Of a stretch of 64,000 nt of DNA, positions 46,619 to 54,695 are shown piece by piece; the stretch's first letter is position 1, and every line of letters begins with the position of its first letter. The notes under the pieces are model-generated. The model was not told the origin of the DNA. It saw nothing but the letters and a program-made list of their open reading frames with translations, and made no database searches. The translations under genes were made by a program, and so were the position numbers. Origin of the DNA: Candidatus Jidaibacter acanthamoeba (GTDB lineage: Bacteria > Pseudomonadota > Alphaproteobacteria > Rickettsiales > Midichloriaceae); the NCBI RefSeq assembly GCF_000815465.1, contig NZ_JSWE01000058.1, forward strand, positions 62,001 to 126,000. Reading direction: 5' to 3'.

Positions 46619-47221
46619 TTAACCTCTATCAGCCAAATTTCTAGCGTCTTCACTATATTTAGGTCTTTCAGTTTCAGGATCAACCTTACATTTTTTCCTT
46701 TTATTTTTGTTTTCAGCTGATGAGTCATCCGCTCCTTTTTCAAGTGCAGGGTTTCTAGAATCTTGTACAATTTGTCTAAAACTACGTTTTTTAGAGCCCT
46801 CTACAGCTTCCTCTTTTTCTTCAATTTTATAACTTTTTTCTTCTACTTCCTTAGATACTAATCGTGTTTTAGCCATTTGCCTTGTAAACTGATCAGGAAA
46901 TGGTTCATTGGTAAGCTCATTGAGAGGAATTGCGCTATCTAGAGTATATTGTATGGAAGGAAAGCCGGGATCTATCAACCATTCTAGGAGATCGGAGTGA
47001 AAGTTTAGAGTTATATCAGCATTTAATAATTGTTGTAAAAATTCTCTGAAAGGGAAATAGCTTTCTTTAGATGATTTATTACTATTAAAATTTAATATTA
47101 TTTCACGAGGATACTCTTCAAGTCCTTCTTCAGCACCAATACGAACATTAACGAAGCCATACTTTTTTGCTTCCTCTTGAATTCTATTCCTGCAGCTTAT
47201 TAGCTTTTCTACATTTAACAT
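46619..47221 (-). CDS. Lineage-specific protein with the same tail as the ankyrin protein
   Basis: The start is ATG 47221, preceded by an AAAGAGAAAGA purine run. The longer frame from 47293 is rejected because it runs through the tRNA-Ala gene. The 200-aa product has an N-terminal region of about 130 residues that I do not recognise, with FPFREFLQQLLNADITLNFH as its clearest hydrophobic block. Residues 139-200 align with the ankyrin protein tail: GSKKR, QDSRNPAL, GADDSS, KKCKVDPETERPK and ARNLAD. The match is visible in the DNA too. This suggests a family with swapped N-terminal domains on a common tail. Confidence 0.65.
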   Translation of the reverse strand: MLNVEKLISCRNRIQEEAKKYGFVNVRIGAEEGLEEYPREIILNFNSNKSSKESYFPFREFLQQLLNADITLNFHSDLLEWLIDPGFPSIQYTLDSAIPLNELTNEPFPDQFTRQMAKTRLVSKEVEEKSYKIEEKEEAVEGSKKRSFRQIVQDSRNPALEKGADDSSAENKNKRKKCKVDPETERPKYSEDARNLADRG

Positions 47222-47248
47222 ATTCTTTCTCTTTATTCTTATTTTACC

Positions 47249-47324
47249 TGGTGGAGCCAGGCGGGATCGAACCGCCAACCTCTTGAATGCCATCCAAGCG
47301 CTCTACCAACTGAGCTATGGCCCC
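47249..47324 (-). tRNA. tRNA-Ala (anticodon GGC)
   Basis: This 76-nt cloverleaf has acceptor GGGGCCA/TGGCTCC containing the G3:U70 pair that marks alanine tRNAs. The D-arm is AGTTGGTAGA and the anticodon loop ATGGCAT reads GGC. The T-arm is GGTTCGATCCC flanked by GCG/CGC-type stem, and the 3' CCA is encoded. The next gene downstream on the same strand begins 28 bp later. Confidence 0.96.
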
Positions 47325-47387
47325 TATTTTAAAAGAGATATGGTCAGAAGTATTAGCATAACTTTTAATAAATGAGAATAGTATTTT

Positions 47388-48788
47388 TTAAAAGACTTTG
47401 CATATAAGTTTTTTTATACATCTCTCATATAAAAAAATAAAGTTATAAACTGTTAAGGTAGCAATAAGCCCAAAGTAAAATGCTTCTATTTTTATATTAT
47501 TGAAAAAGACATCCTTTATTAGCATTATGCTCATACTTAAAAAAGCAGTAAATATAAATGCATTATCCGAGATTTTAGTTTTGATGAAATAACTCCAAAT
47601 AATCGGGATAATTAAAAGAGCGCCAAAATATCCTTCCAAAGTTATCCAAACATCTTCAATTACATTATCAAATTGAAGTGCAATAATTATGGTGAGGAAG
47701 CCAATTGATAACACACTTAGCGTTCTATATCCGACTGAGGCGGTATATTTCTTAGGTCTAAGGTCATAAGAAAAAAGTGTGCTACCGGCAAAAATAAATG
47801 AATCCAATGTTGATATAACCGTTGCCGTGATTCCTGCAAGAAAAATACCCCGAAAGCCGGAAGGGAGAATTTGTAAGCCGAATAACAGGTAGGCATTTAA
47901 CGAATTAGCATCAGGCATATGCACTTTGGCGTACATCCCGCCCAATGTAGTGCAGATATCAAAAATTATCCAAAAAACTGTGGAAATAATTATTCCCTTT
48001 TTAGCTATGAGTGGGCTGCCTGCCGCCATACATCTTTGGTAAAAAACCGGGCTTATCAGGGTAGCTGAAAATGCGATAAATAACCATAATATAATAGTGC
48101 TGAATTCATGCTTGCCGGAAAGAGTAAAATAATGGGGAGGTAAATTTTCTACTAACACCAGCGGATTGCCTATGCTGTAAAATGAAAATATTACTACCGT
48201 TATTACCCCTAAGTACATACAGCAAAACTGCAGGAAATCCGAGTATACCACTGACCTGAAATCGCTTATGCAGGTATATAACACGACTACCGAAGTACCC
48301 GCTACAATTGAAAGTGGAAGCGATAAATCGAACATCGTTTGAATAAAAGCGCCAAGGCTTAGGGCATAAGTTATCGGTAATGCTTTAAAAATAAGCAGTA
48401 TTGCAGCAAGCTTAGCAGATTTTTCGCCGTAAGTTTTTTTGATTAAATCAGGAAAAGTAAGGGCATTTTTTTGATGTATTTTTTTAACCAGAAAATAGGC
48501 GAAAATAATATAAGCAATATACCAAAACAGCCCTTGGGTAATGAAATTATATATCCCGTGCTCAAAAGCAATCTGCGTTACCCCGAATACCCCACCGTAC
48601 CAGGAGGAGACCAGGGTTGCAACAAACAACGGTAGGGTCAGTTTCCTACCCATCAGGATATAATCCTTGTCGCTTGCTTTAGAATTCAAATTTTTGAGCC
48701 GGCGTACGATAATCACCCCTATTGAGAGAGTAATCCAAATAGCGAAAACACTTAAGTCAAGGAGAGATAGGTTGTTCATAATTTGCAT
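47388..48788 (-). CDS. Sodium:solute symporter under a TPP riboswitch (candidate thiamine transporter)
   Basis: The 466-aa protein has 12-13 membrane segments in the SSS (LeuT-fold) pattern. Family-like features are YILMGRKLTLPLFVATLVSSWYGG near the N-terminus and ATVISTLDSFIFAGSTLFSYDL around residue 320. SSS carriers use sodium to import sugars, vitamins, amino acids or carboxylates. The TPP riboswitch 75 bp upstream makes thiamine or a precursor the likely substrate, as proposed for the SSS-type ThiV transporters. ATG 48788 has AAAGG 7 bp upstream; ATG 48779 is an alternative. Thiamine transport is inference from regulation. Confidence 0.85.
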   Translation of the reverse strand: MQIMNNLSLLDLSVFAIWITLSIGVIIVRRLKNLNSKASDKDYILMGRKLTLPLFVATLVSSWYGGVFGVTQIAFEHGIYNFITQGLFWYIAYIIFAYFLVKKIHQKNALTFPDLIKKTYGEKSAKLAAILLIFKALPITYALSLGAFIQTMFDLSLPLSIVAGTSVVVLYTCISDFRSVVYSDFLQFCCMYLGVITVVIFSFYSIGNPLVLVENLPPHYFTLSGKHEFSTIILWLFIAFSATLISPVFYQRCMAAGSPLIAKKGIIISTVFWIIFDICTTLGGMYAKVHMPDANSLNAYLLFGLQILPSGFRGIFLAGITATVISTLDSFIFAGSTLFSYDLRPKKYTASVGYRTLSVLSIGFLTIIIALQFDNVIEDVWITLEGYFGALLIIPIIWSYFIKTKISDNAFIFTAFLSMSIMLIKDVFFNNIKIEAFYFGLIATLTVYNFIFLYERCIKKLICKVF

Positions 48789-48862
48789 ATCTTAGCCTTT
48801 AAATTAAATAGCCGAATATGCAGCAAGAGAGAGTGCAGATGTAAAATAGATTAATAGTTTTA

Positions 48863-48945
48863 CACACTCCCTCCGCCAGCACTATCCGGATCAGGTTATA
48901 AGGGTTTTTCTCAGCTATTATTATTAATAGCACCCCTGGTGATTT
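48863..48945 (-). promoter_or_regulatory. TPP (thiamine pyrophosphate) riboswitch
   Basis: Read on the minus strand, all conserved THI-box blocks are present in order: CAGGGGTGC, GCTGAGA, ACCCTT, ACCTGATCCGGAT, then GTGCTGGCGGAGGGA. These form the pyrimidine- and pyrophosphate-sensing helices. The aptamer 3' strand GAGGGAGTG can also pair with CACTCTCTC located about 30 nt downstream (one G-U). That offers an alternative fold for an expression platform. No T-run follows, and a GCATAT/ATATGC pairing would cover the symporter start codon, so translational control is likely. Confidence 0.93.
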
Positions 48946-49054
48946 ATATTGGAAATTTATATAAAAAAATTAGGTATATGCAAGCATAAAATTCTTATGA
49001 AAAATATTTTATAAATATTAAGTTTAAAGTTTATATAATTGCTTAAGGTAAATA

Positions 49055-49082
49055 TTGACGGAGTAGCGAGCACTGTTAATGT
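49055..49082 (+). promoter_or_regulatory. Possible promoter of the LRR gene
   Basis: TTGACG at 49055-49060, a 16-bp spacer and TAATGT at 49077-49082 lie 27 bp before the LRR start. The -35 is good, the -10 weak. Confidence 0.4.
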
Positions 49083-49109
49083 TGTTTGAAAATAAAATGA
49101 AGAGAAAAA

Positions 49110-50660
49110 ATGCGCGTTTCCGAGATGAGCATTATAGGGAAAGATATGAGAATCAATACAGAAGTAATAATTTCAAATAGCAATGAGCATTCTGTCTCTC
49201 TACATTTTAGAGGCAAAATAATAGGGGATGAAGAAATTTCGAAAATAATAGAATTTGTAAAAGATCATGAGCCAATTACTTCGCTTGTATTATCATGCAA
49301 TATGCTAGGGGTTAAAGAGGGTAATCTTATAGTGGAAATATTAAAGAAAAACCAGTCTATTATTTATCTTGGGCTTATGTTTAATCTGTTAGGGAATAAG
49401 GGAGTGGAAATATTAGCAGACGGGTTGAGAATTAATAATACCGTTAAGCGTTTCACATTTCGTAAAGATAGAAAAGAACCTGAGGAAATGGAAGCAATTA
49501 ATAATATTTTAAAAGAAAATAATTCCATTACTACTACTGATTTTTTATATAATGAAACAAACAACGATGGGTTGGAAGCAATCATTGATATGTTAAAAGA
49601 AAATAATTCTATTACTGATGTTGATTTTCAATGTAATGAAATAGACAATGAGGGAATGGAAGCAATCACCGAGATGTTAAAGAATAATAGTTCTATTACT
49701 AACCTTGATCTTAGTTATAATAAAATTAAATGTGAAGGCGCAATAAAATTAGCAAATTTATTAGCAACCAATAGTTCCATTAAACAACTTAATCTTTCAG
49801 GTAATGAAATCAAATCCTCAGGTATAACGGCCTTAATAAATGCACTTAAAATTAATAATTCAATTTCAATTTTTCATTTTAATAGAATTGAAATTAGAGA
49901 TCAGGAAGCATTCATAATAGCAGATATGTTAAAAGTTAATACCTCAATTGTCTCAATTATGCTTGCATGCCATGAAATAGGAAATGAAGGAATAAAAGCA
50001 ATAGCAGAAGTATTACAGGGAAGCAAAAATATTACTCAAATTTGGTTATTAAGCGATTCATTAAAAATTGACGGCATCAGAGAAATAGATAAAGTGTTAG
50101 AGAAAAACAGGTTAATCTTAGATTGTTTGGTTGGGTATAATTTATTTGGTCATGAAGAAGGAAAGCAGGCAATAACTTCAATTGAAATGAATATAGATAG
50201 AAACCAAAAAGCCTTTGAATCAAAATGCCGGGCTGTTGAGAAAGGAGAGCTGGATAAATTTAACATGCACCATATTAAAACATTTATACTCATGCTAAAA
50301 TATAAAATTGGAAGCGTGGGAGCTGAGTCTAAACTGTGGTATATAGATATAGAAAATAAAGTAATGAGCTATTACCATGAAAATTTCTTAAGGCTTAACG
50401 GGGTGGTTAAGGATATTAATAACGATAATAATATCGATAATCCTGACTATATTGATTTCACGCCGTCATTCCCTACGGAAGTGTGGGCTAAGATAGGTAG
50501 TTATGTAGGGATAAGCGGTATAAATCATGCCAATCAAGATAATTCTAAAAATAATGAAGAAAGAGAGCGGGGGGAAGGATTCGCGGCAAGAGAAATGAGG
50601 AGAAGAGATAAGGATAGTAAGGAGTTTGAGAATGCAGCGGTAAATAGAGGAAGGGAGTGA
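49110..50660 (+). CDS. Eukaryote-like leucine-rich-repeat protein (candidate effector)
   Basis: The 516-aa protein carries about nine to ten ribonuclease-inhibitor-type repeats (about 30-340) of roughly 28 residues. The repeating core is NNSITxxDFxxNEIDNEG, with the clearest copies at ITNLDLSYNKIKCEG and IKQLNLSGNEIKSSG. A helical region follows (350-430), then FPTEVWAKIGSYVG (about 452-465), reminiscent of the start of an F-box, and a basic, charged tail. There is no signal peptide. AGAG precedes the ATG. RI-type LRRs are common in eukaryotic proteins and in bacterial effectors, so a host-directed role is plausible but unproven. Confidence 0.82.
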   Translation: MRVSEMSIIGKDMRINTEVIISNSNEHSVSLHFRGKIIGDEEISKIIEFVKDHEPITSLVLSCNMLGVKEGNLIVEILKKNQSIIYLGLMFNLLGNKGVEILADGLRINNTVKRFTFRKDRKEPEEMEAINNILKENNSITTTDFLYNETNNDGLEAIIDMLKENNSITDVDFQCNEIDNEGMEAITEMLKNNSSITNLDLSYNKIKCEGAIKLANLLATNSSIKQLNLSGNEIKSSGITALINALKINNSISIFHFNRIEIRDQEAFIIADMLKVNTSIVSIMLACHEIGNEGIKAIAEVLQGSKNITQIWLLSDSLKIDGIREIDKVLEKNRLILDCLVGYNLFGHEEGKQAITSIEMNIDRNQKAFESKCRAVEKGELDKFNMHHIKTFILMLKYKIGSVGAESKLWYIDIENKVMSYYHENFLRLNGVVKDINNDNNIDNPDYIDFTPSFPTEVWAKIGSYVGISGINHANQDNSKNNEERERGEGFAAREMRRRDKDSKEFENAAVNRGRE

Positions 50661-50766
50661 AATAACAAAAGAGCTGTATATGAGAAGCCCAGGAGGATTA
50701 GAGTTGCCAAGCTGATTTTTTTTGATTACCCGGATTACTGCTTAGAGTAGGTTTTATGCAGAAATA

Positions 50767-51597
50767 TTAACTTATTAAGTTTAAAAAATGTTTAAATAGA
50801 GAAGGTTTGTTGTTATTTGCCGCTGAATCCTCATCCTGCCCGGTAGTTTCTTTTACTTTGCTTTCGGTAGACGAACTGCCTCTAGCATTAGGGTTAAAAG
50901 TATTATTATCATCTTTAATTGTTCTAATCTTTTCTTTATTGATTTCTTTCCCTTCAATGCTGTATTTGAAATCGTTGTTTTCTGAAACTATCCCGTCAAT
51001 TTTACCGCTGACGAAAGATTTAATTGAGACCGGGTCATCATTAGCATCAAGTGCGGTAATTAAAAAATTATAATTACCCTCAGGTAATTTATTTCCATTG
51101 CTGTCTTCGCCGTTCCATTGGAAGGTATGGTTACCTATATTAGTTTTTAATAGATCTTTATATACTACGGCACCGGCTTGATTTTTAATTTCAACACCTA
51201 CTGATTTAAGGTTTGAGTTTAGAGTATAACTAAATTCCCCGCTGCCGTTTGATAATTTGAACAAATTGCCTTCGTATGAAGCAACCTTACCGATATTCGC
51301 TGAAGGTTGAGCTATTTGCTGATCATGGAGAACATCATAAATTTTTTCCAGCAATCTATTTGATTCCAGTTGTTGCTCAACCGCATTCATAGTAAAGATT
51401 TGTGCGGTCATCTGATTAGTATCCATAGGACTAGTCGGATCTTGATTCTGTAGTTGAACTGCAAGCAATTTAAAAAAGGTTTTTTTCTGCTGAGCAATTT
51501 TCTGTTCCGCAAGCTCGGCTTTACTTAAGTCTTCATTGCCGGGCTCCCTTCTTTTAAGATCGGAAATATTGGTTGATAGGGATGCTGATGTTACCAT
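50767..51597 (-). CDS. flgD: Flagellar hook assembly protein FlgD
   Basis: The 276-aa protein has the FlgD N-terminal domain: FFKLLAVQLQNQDPTSPMDTN (about 41-61), then MTAQIFTMNAVEQQLESN. A central Tudor/FnIII-like region follows with FQWNGEDSNGNKLPEGNYNF (about 159-178). The C-terminal 70 residues are charged and disordered, longer than usual. FlgD caps the growing hook and scaffolds hook subunits. A GGAGAG ribosome binding site precedes the ATG. It follows fliK by 13 bp in the same transcript. Flagellar genes are rare among Rickettsiales. Confidence 0.9.
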   Translation of the reverse strand: MVTSASLSTNISDLKRREPGNEDLSKAELAEQKIAQQKKTFFKLLAVQLQNQDPTSPMDTNQMTAQIFTMNAVEQQLESNRLLEKIYDVLHDQQIAQPSANIGKVASYEGNLFKLSNGSGEFSYTLNSNLKSVGVEIKNQAGAVVYKDLLKTNIGNHTFQWNGEDSNGNKLPEGNYNFLITALDANDDPVSIKSFVSGKIDGIVSENNDFKYSIEGKEINKEKIRTIKDDNNTFNPNARGSSSTESKVKETTGQDEDSAANNNKPSLFKHFLNLIS

Positions 51598-51610
51598 TTT
51601 TTTCTCTCCG

Positions 51611-53137
51611 CTATGCTAAAATATTAATGTTGTCTTCTTCATGCTCAGTACTTATCAAAAATTCAGATTCTTGGCTTTCAAGGGAATTAAGGTTTTCCTG
51701 TTCAAATTTAAAGCTGCTGTCTTGGTGGCCTCTATGCTGCTGATGTTGCTGATGATCGCGAAGCCCGAAATTTAATGAGGTGCCTTCATTCCCTCCGGTT
51801 AATGCGGATAAGGATGATTCCAATTCTTTTACCGAGCTCTGCAAAATGTCAAAAGTAGTAAATTTTTCACTTAATATTTCTATCTTTTTATTTCCCATAG
51901 CATCAACCTGCAAAGATATCTCAATTTTGCCAAGCTCTTGGGGTGATAACTCCACTTGGATTCTTGTTTCTCCGGAGGTGATTGCTTTATTGATTCGCAT
52001 GGAAACTTGTTCGGCAATGTGGCTATAGTTCGGCAGATTATTTGTTTTTAACTCTTCAAGAGGTTTTACGGAGTATTTGCCGGCTTTAGGTGTTATTTCG
52101 TAGATTGGGTTTTGATAATTGTTTTCGCTTGAATCAGCTTCAACTGTTAATTCTTTATCAAATTCATTCAATGATCCGGTAGATAAATTTGTCTGAACCT
52201 GAGGATTTAGCCGCGAATCTTTTAATGGCTGTATTTCAGCATGCGGTTCCAAGTTTTCTGAATTTAACTTCCCTTGGTTATCATCTTTCTTAATATTTAA
52301 TTTAGGCTCTTTCTCTTTAAAGTTTGTTAAATCTACATTCGGCTTTTCCTTAGTAAATATTATCGGAGTAGAAGTTTCCTGAATCGGTAGTTTTTGAGTA
52401 TTAATATAATAAGAATTTTCCTCATATATTAAATTTGACGGATAAGGTAAAGAATCAATTTCTTCAAAGAATGTATACTCTTCTTTATCAGCTATAAAAG
52501 ATTTTTTGTCAAAAGGTAAGCTTTCTTTAAACGGGATATTACTCATTTCATTTGGAATGATTTGAATTTCGCTGTATTCGTTTGTTAATTTGCTATTAAT
52601 GTTTAAATCAGTATTATTCTCTTTTTCACCGTTCGGGGTTAGAAGCACCTCCGGATTTTGCTTGTCTATTTGATTGTTTGAGGGTAATTGTTTAACCGTA
52701 TTTTCAAGATTTACCAAAGTTATAAATTCTCTCGGCTGCCCAATAAATCCGTCAAAATTAAAATTTTTCTCTATATCGAATGTAGGGTTGCTCTGAAGTG
52801 TTATATTTTGAGCTAAATTAAATTCCGGATGAGAAAAAGAATGGTTTATCAAAGAAGGCATAGAAGGTTTAGATGCTGCTATATCCTGCTTTTCATTTAA
52901 TAAGGTGAGGCTACTGTAAAAATTATAGTTTTGCTGATTTGCATCAGGCTTTATTTCTAAATTTATAATATCTTCAGAAGGCAAGAAGCTAGATAAGCCA
53001 TTTAGTAATTGTTCAAAATTACCAAGTTTCGGATCGATATTACCACCGACCATTCCGTTAAGTAACGAGTGGGTAATAACACTCTGCTCATTTGCAGCAA
53101 TATTGACGGGTAAATTTCCTACTATTAAACTATCCAT
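51611..53137 (-). CDS. fliK: Flagellar hook-length control protein FliK
   Basis: The 508-aa protein has a long, low-complexity, Asn/Glu/Lys-rich N-terminal ruler region (about 1-370). The Flg_hook C-terminal domain follows: GETRIQVELSPQELGKIEISL (about 393-413) and LQSSVKELESSLSALTGG. A His/Gln-rich stretch (DHQQHQQHRGHQD) comes near the end. FliK measures hook length and switches the export apparatus to filament substrates. The pairing with flgD supports the call, since the N-terminal part is not conserved in this family. Confidence 0.85.
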   Translation of the reverse strand: MDSLIVGNLPVNIAANEQSVITHSLLNGMVGGNIDPKLGNFEQLLNGLSSFLPSEDIINLEIKPDANQQNYNFYSSLTLLNEKQDIAASKPSMPSLINHSFSHPEFNLAQNITLQSNPTFDIEKNFNFDGFIGQPREFITLVNLENTVKQLPSNNQIDKQNPEVLLTPNGEKENNTDLNINSKLTNEYSEIQIIPNEMSNIPFKESLPFDKKSFIADKEEYTFFEEIDSLPYPSNLIYEENSYYINTQKLPIQETSTPIIFTKEKPNVDLTNFKEKEPKLNIKKDDNQGKLNSENLEPHAEIQPLKDSRLNPQVQTNLSTGSLNEFDKELTVEADSSENNYQNPIYEITPKAGKYSVKPLEELKTNNLPNYSHIAEQVSMRINKAITSGETRIQVELSPQELGKIEISLQVDAMGNKKIEILSEKFTTFDILQSSVKELESSLSALTGGNEGTSLNFGLRDHQQHQQHRGHQDSSFKFEQENLNSLESQESEFLISTEHEEDNINILA

Positions 53138-53190
53138 TATACAGCATTATAAATATAACTTAGTTATTGGTTAAGCAAATTTTATGCCAA

Positions 53191-53682
53191 TTAATTAGAA
53201 GCTTTAATTAATTTATCGCCCGGCTTTACATTGTAATAATCAGTAAATCCGGCATTTACCTCAAGTGCATAAGAATAAGGCAGCCGAGATTCTATTATTT
53301 TTTTGCTATAGGGTTTTAAATTATAGTGGATTTCACGGATGATTAAATCCTTATCTAAATAAAACAAATCGAGAGGAATACGAGTATTATTCATCCAAAA
53401 CCTTAAATTTTTTGGTTTGTCAAAAATAAATAACATACCATTGTCTTTAGCCAAATGGTCTCTATTGGATAAACCTTTCTTAATATCAGAAATATTTTCG
53501 GCAATTTCTAAATTTAGCTTAATGATGTTAGTCTCGCTAAGTAGAAAATATTCTTCAATCTTTAAGGCATGACTCTTAAAGAAATAAATCACAATTAAAG
53601 TAAGAAGTAGGATTCCGACTATCCTTTTAAACTTTAATAATAGCCGATAACCTTTCTTCCAACTCGGCAAATTCCGTTTCAT
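53191..53682 (-). CDS. DUF192 family membrane-anchored protein
   Basis: I choose ATG 53682, an internal methionine giving 163 aa; the longest frame starts at 53706. Both overlap the end of nagZ. A basic N-terminus and one membrane segment (about 22-40) precede the DUF192 domain with KKGLSNRDHLAKDNGMLFIFD, LRFWMNNTRIPLDLFYLD and YALEVNAGFTDYYNVKPGD. DUF192 proteins are small, widespread envelope-associated proteins of unknown function. Continuity with nagZ points to a shared transcript. Confidence 0.82.
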   Translation of the reverse strand: MKRNLPSWKKGYRLLLKFKRIVGILLLTLIVIYFFKSHALKIEEYFLLSETNIIKLNLEIAENISDIKKGLSNRDHLAKDNGMLFIFDKPKNLRFWMNNTRIPLDLFYLDKDLIIREIHYNLKPYSKKIIESRLPYSYALEVNAGFTDYYNVKPGDKLIKASN

Positions 53683-54670
53683 ACAGCAAATCATTATAGG
53701 GTTCAAAATTCAAAAAAATGTTAAGCCTGCTAACTTTAGTTATTTGTTGTGTTGTTAAAGGTTGTGCTGCTTCTGCAATCTCTTTCATTTCTTCTATTTT
53801 ACCATTGCAGTGAAGTAATATATCGCATTTTGCTTCTAAAGCTCGTGCGGCATTTTGTTTTAGCGCGCCTGTCAGAGCTTTCATCGATAAATCATCGGTA
53901 ACTAATAAGCCTTTAAAACCTATTTTATTGCGTATATAATCTATAACTCGAGGTGAAATCGTTGCAGGAAGTTTATCATCTATTGCGCTATAAATTATAT
54001 GTGCAGTCATAGCTAAATTTAAATCAGATAGCCGGCTAAATACTTTGAAATCATTTTGCTCAAGAGTCTCCAAATTTTCATTCACGATAGGCAGGTCGAG
54101 GTGGCTATCTTTATCCGCTCTACCATGACCCGGTATATGCTTAATAATCGATTGAACACCGGCATCCCTTAAGCCGATATCGGCAATTTTACAAAGTTCG
54201 CCTACAATATATGGATCATCGCCGTAACTTCTATCTCCAATGATGTCGTTTGCATCTTTATAATAAAGGTCGGCAATGGGTGTGCAGTCTACATTTATTC
54301 CAAGGTTTGCAAGTTCTCTACCCATAAGTAGATGATTTATATATACTGCAACTTTAGCTTGCTCTAAATCCGTAAGGGCAAGGTCGCCAAAAATTTTAGC
54401 AGGTAAGCTTTCTCTAAAATTAGGTGGCCTTAATCTTGCAACTCTACCACCTTCCTGATCAATAAGTACTAGAATATTATCTCTGCCCAATAAATCTTTA
54501 AGCGATTTTATTAAGTTTTTTATCTGCTCCTTAGTTTCGCAGTTTCTTTTAAAAAGAATAAAGCCCAATGGATTAACTTCTTTAAAAAATGCTTTTTCTT
54601 CATAATTAAGCTGAGTGCCGTTTAACCCGAATATTACATTTGTTACTAAAGAGATGGTTAAGTTTTTCAT
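53627..54670 (-). CDS. nagZ: Beta-N-acetylhexosaminidase NagZ (GH3)
   Basis: The 347-aa cytosolic GH3 enzyme removes N-acetylglucosamine from anhydromuropeptides in peptidoglycan recycling. Visible residues include the substrate-binding DQEGGRVARLRPP, KHIPGHGRADKDSHLDLP with the mobile catalytic His-Asp dyad, and the nucleophile Asp in LLVTDDLSMKAL. Length is normal. The gene upstream encodes the SPOR-family-like protein, an arrangement found across alphaproteobacteria. This implies the symbiont still turns over peptidoglycan. Confidence 0.94.
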   Translation of the reverse strand: MKNLTISLVTNVIFGLNGTQLNYEEKAFFKEVNPLGFILFKRNCETKEQIKNLIKSLKDLLGRDNILVLIDQEGGRVARLRPPNFRESLPAKIFGDLALTDLEQAKVAVYINHLLMGRELANLGINVDCTPIADLYYKDANDIIGDRSYGDDPYIVGELCKIADIGLRDAGVQSIIKHIPGHGRADKDSHLDLPIVNENLETLEQNDFKVFSRLSDLNLAMTAHIIYSAIDDKLPATISPRVIDYIRNKIGFKGLLVTDDLSMKALTGALKQNAARALEAKCDILLHCNGKIEEMKEIAEAAQPLTTQQITKVSRLNIFLNFEPYNDLLYETEFAELEERLSAIIKV

Positions 54671-54695
54671 ATTCTAATGCTTTTTAAGCTAAAAT

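Noticed and set aside
46576-46770. 64-aa minus-strand frame overlapping the tail-family gene
   Set aside because: It is another frame of the same strand over the shared-tail DNA; the tail homology is in the other frame.
47222-47293. N-terminal extension of the tail-family gene
   Set aside because: It would be translated from inside the tRNA-Ala gene; ATG 47221 with a purine-rich site is better.
50661-50766. T-run after the LRR gene as a terminator
   Set aside because: Eight T residues are present but I find no convincing stem before them.
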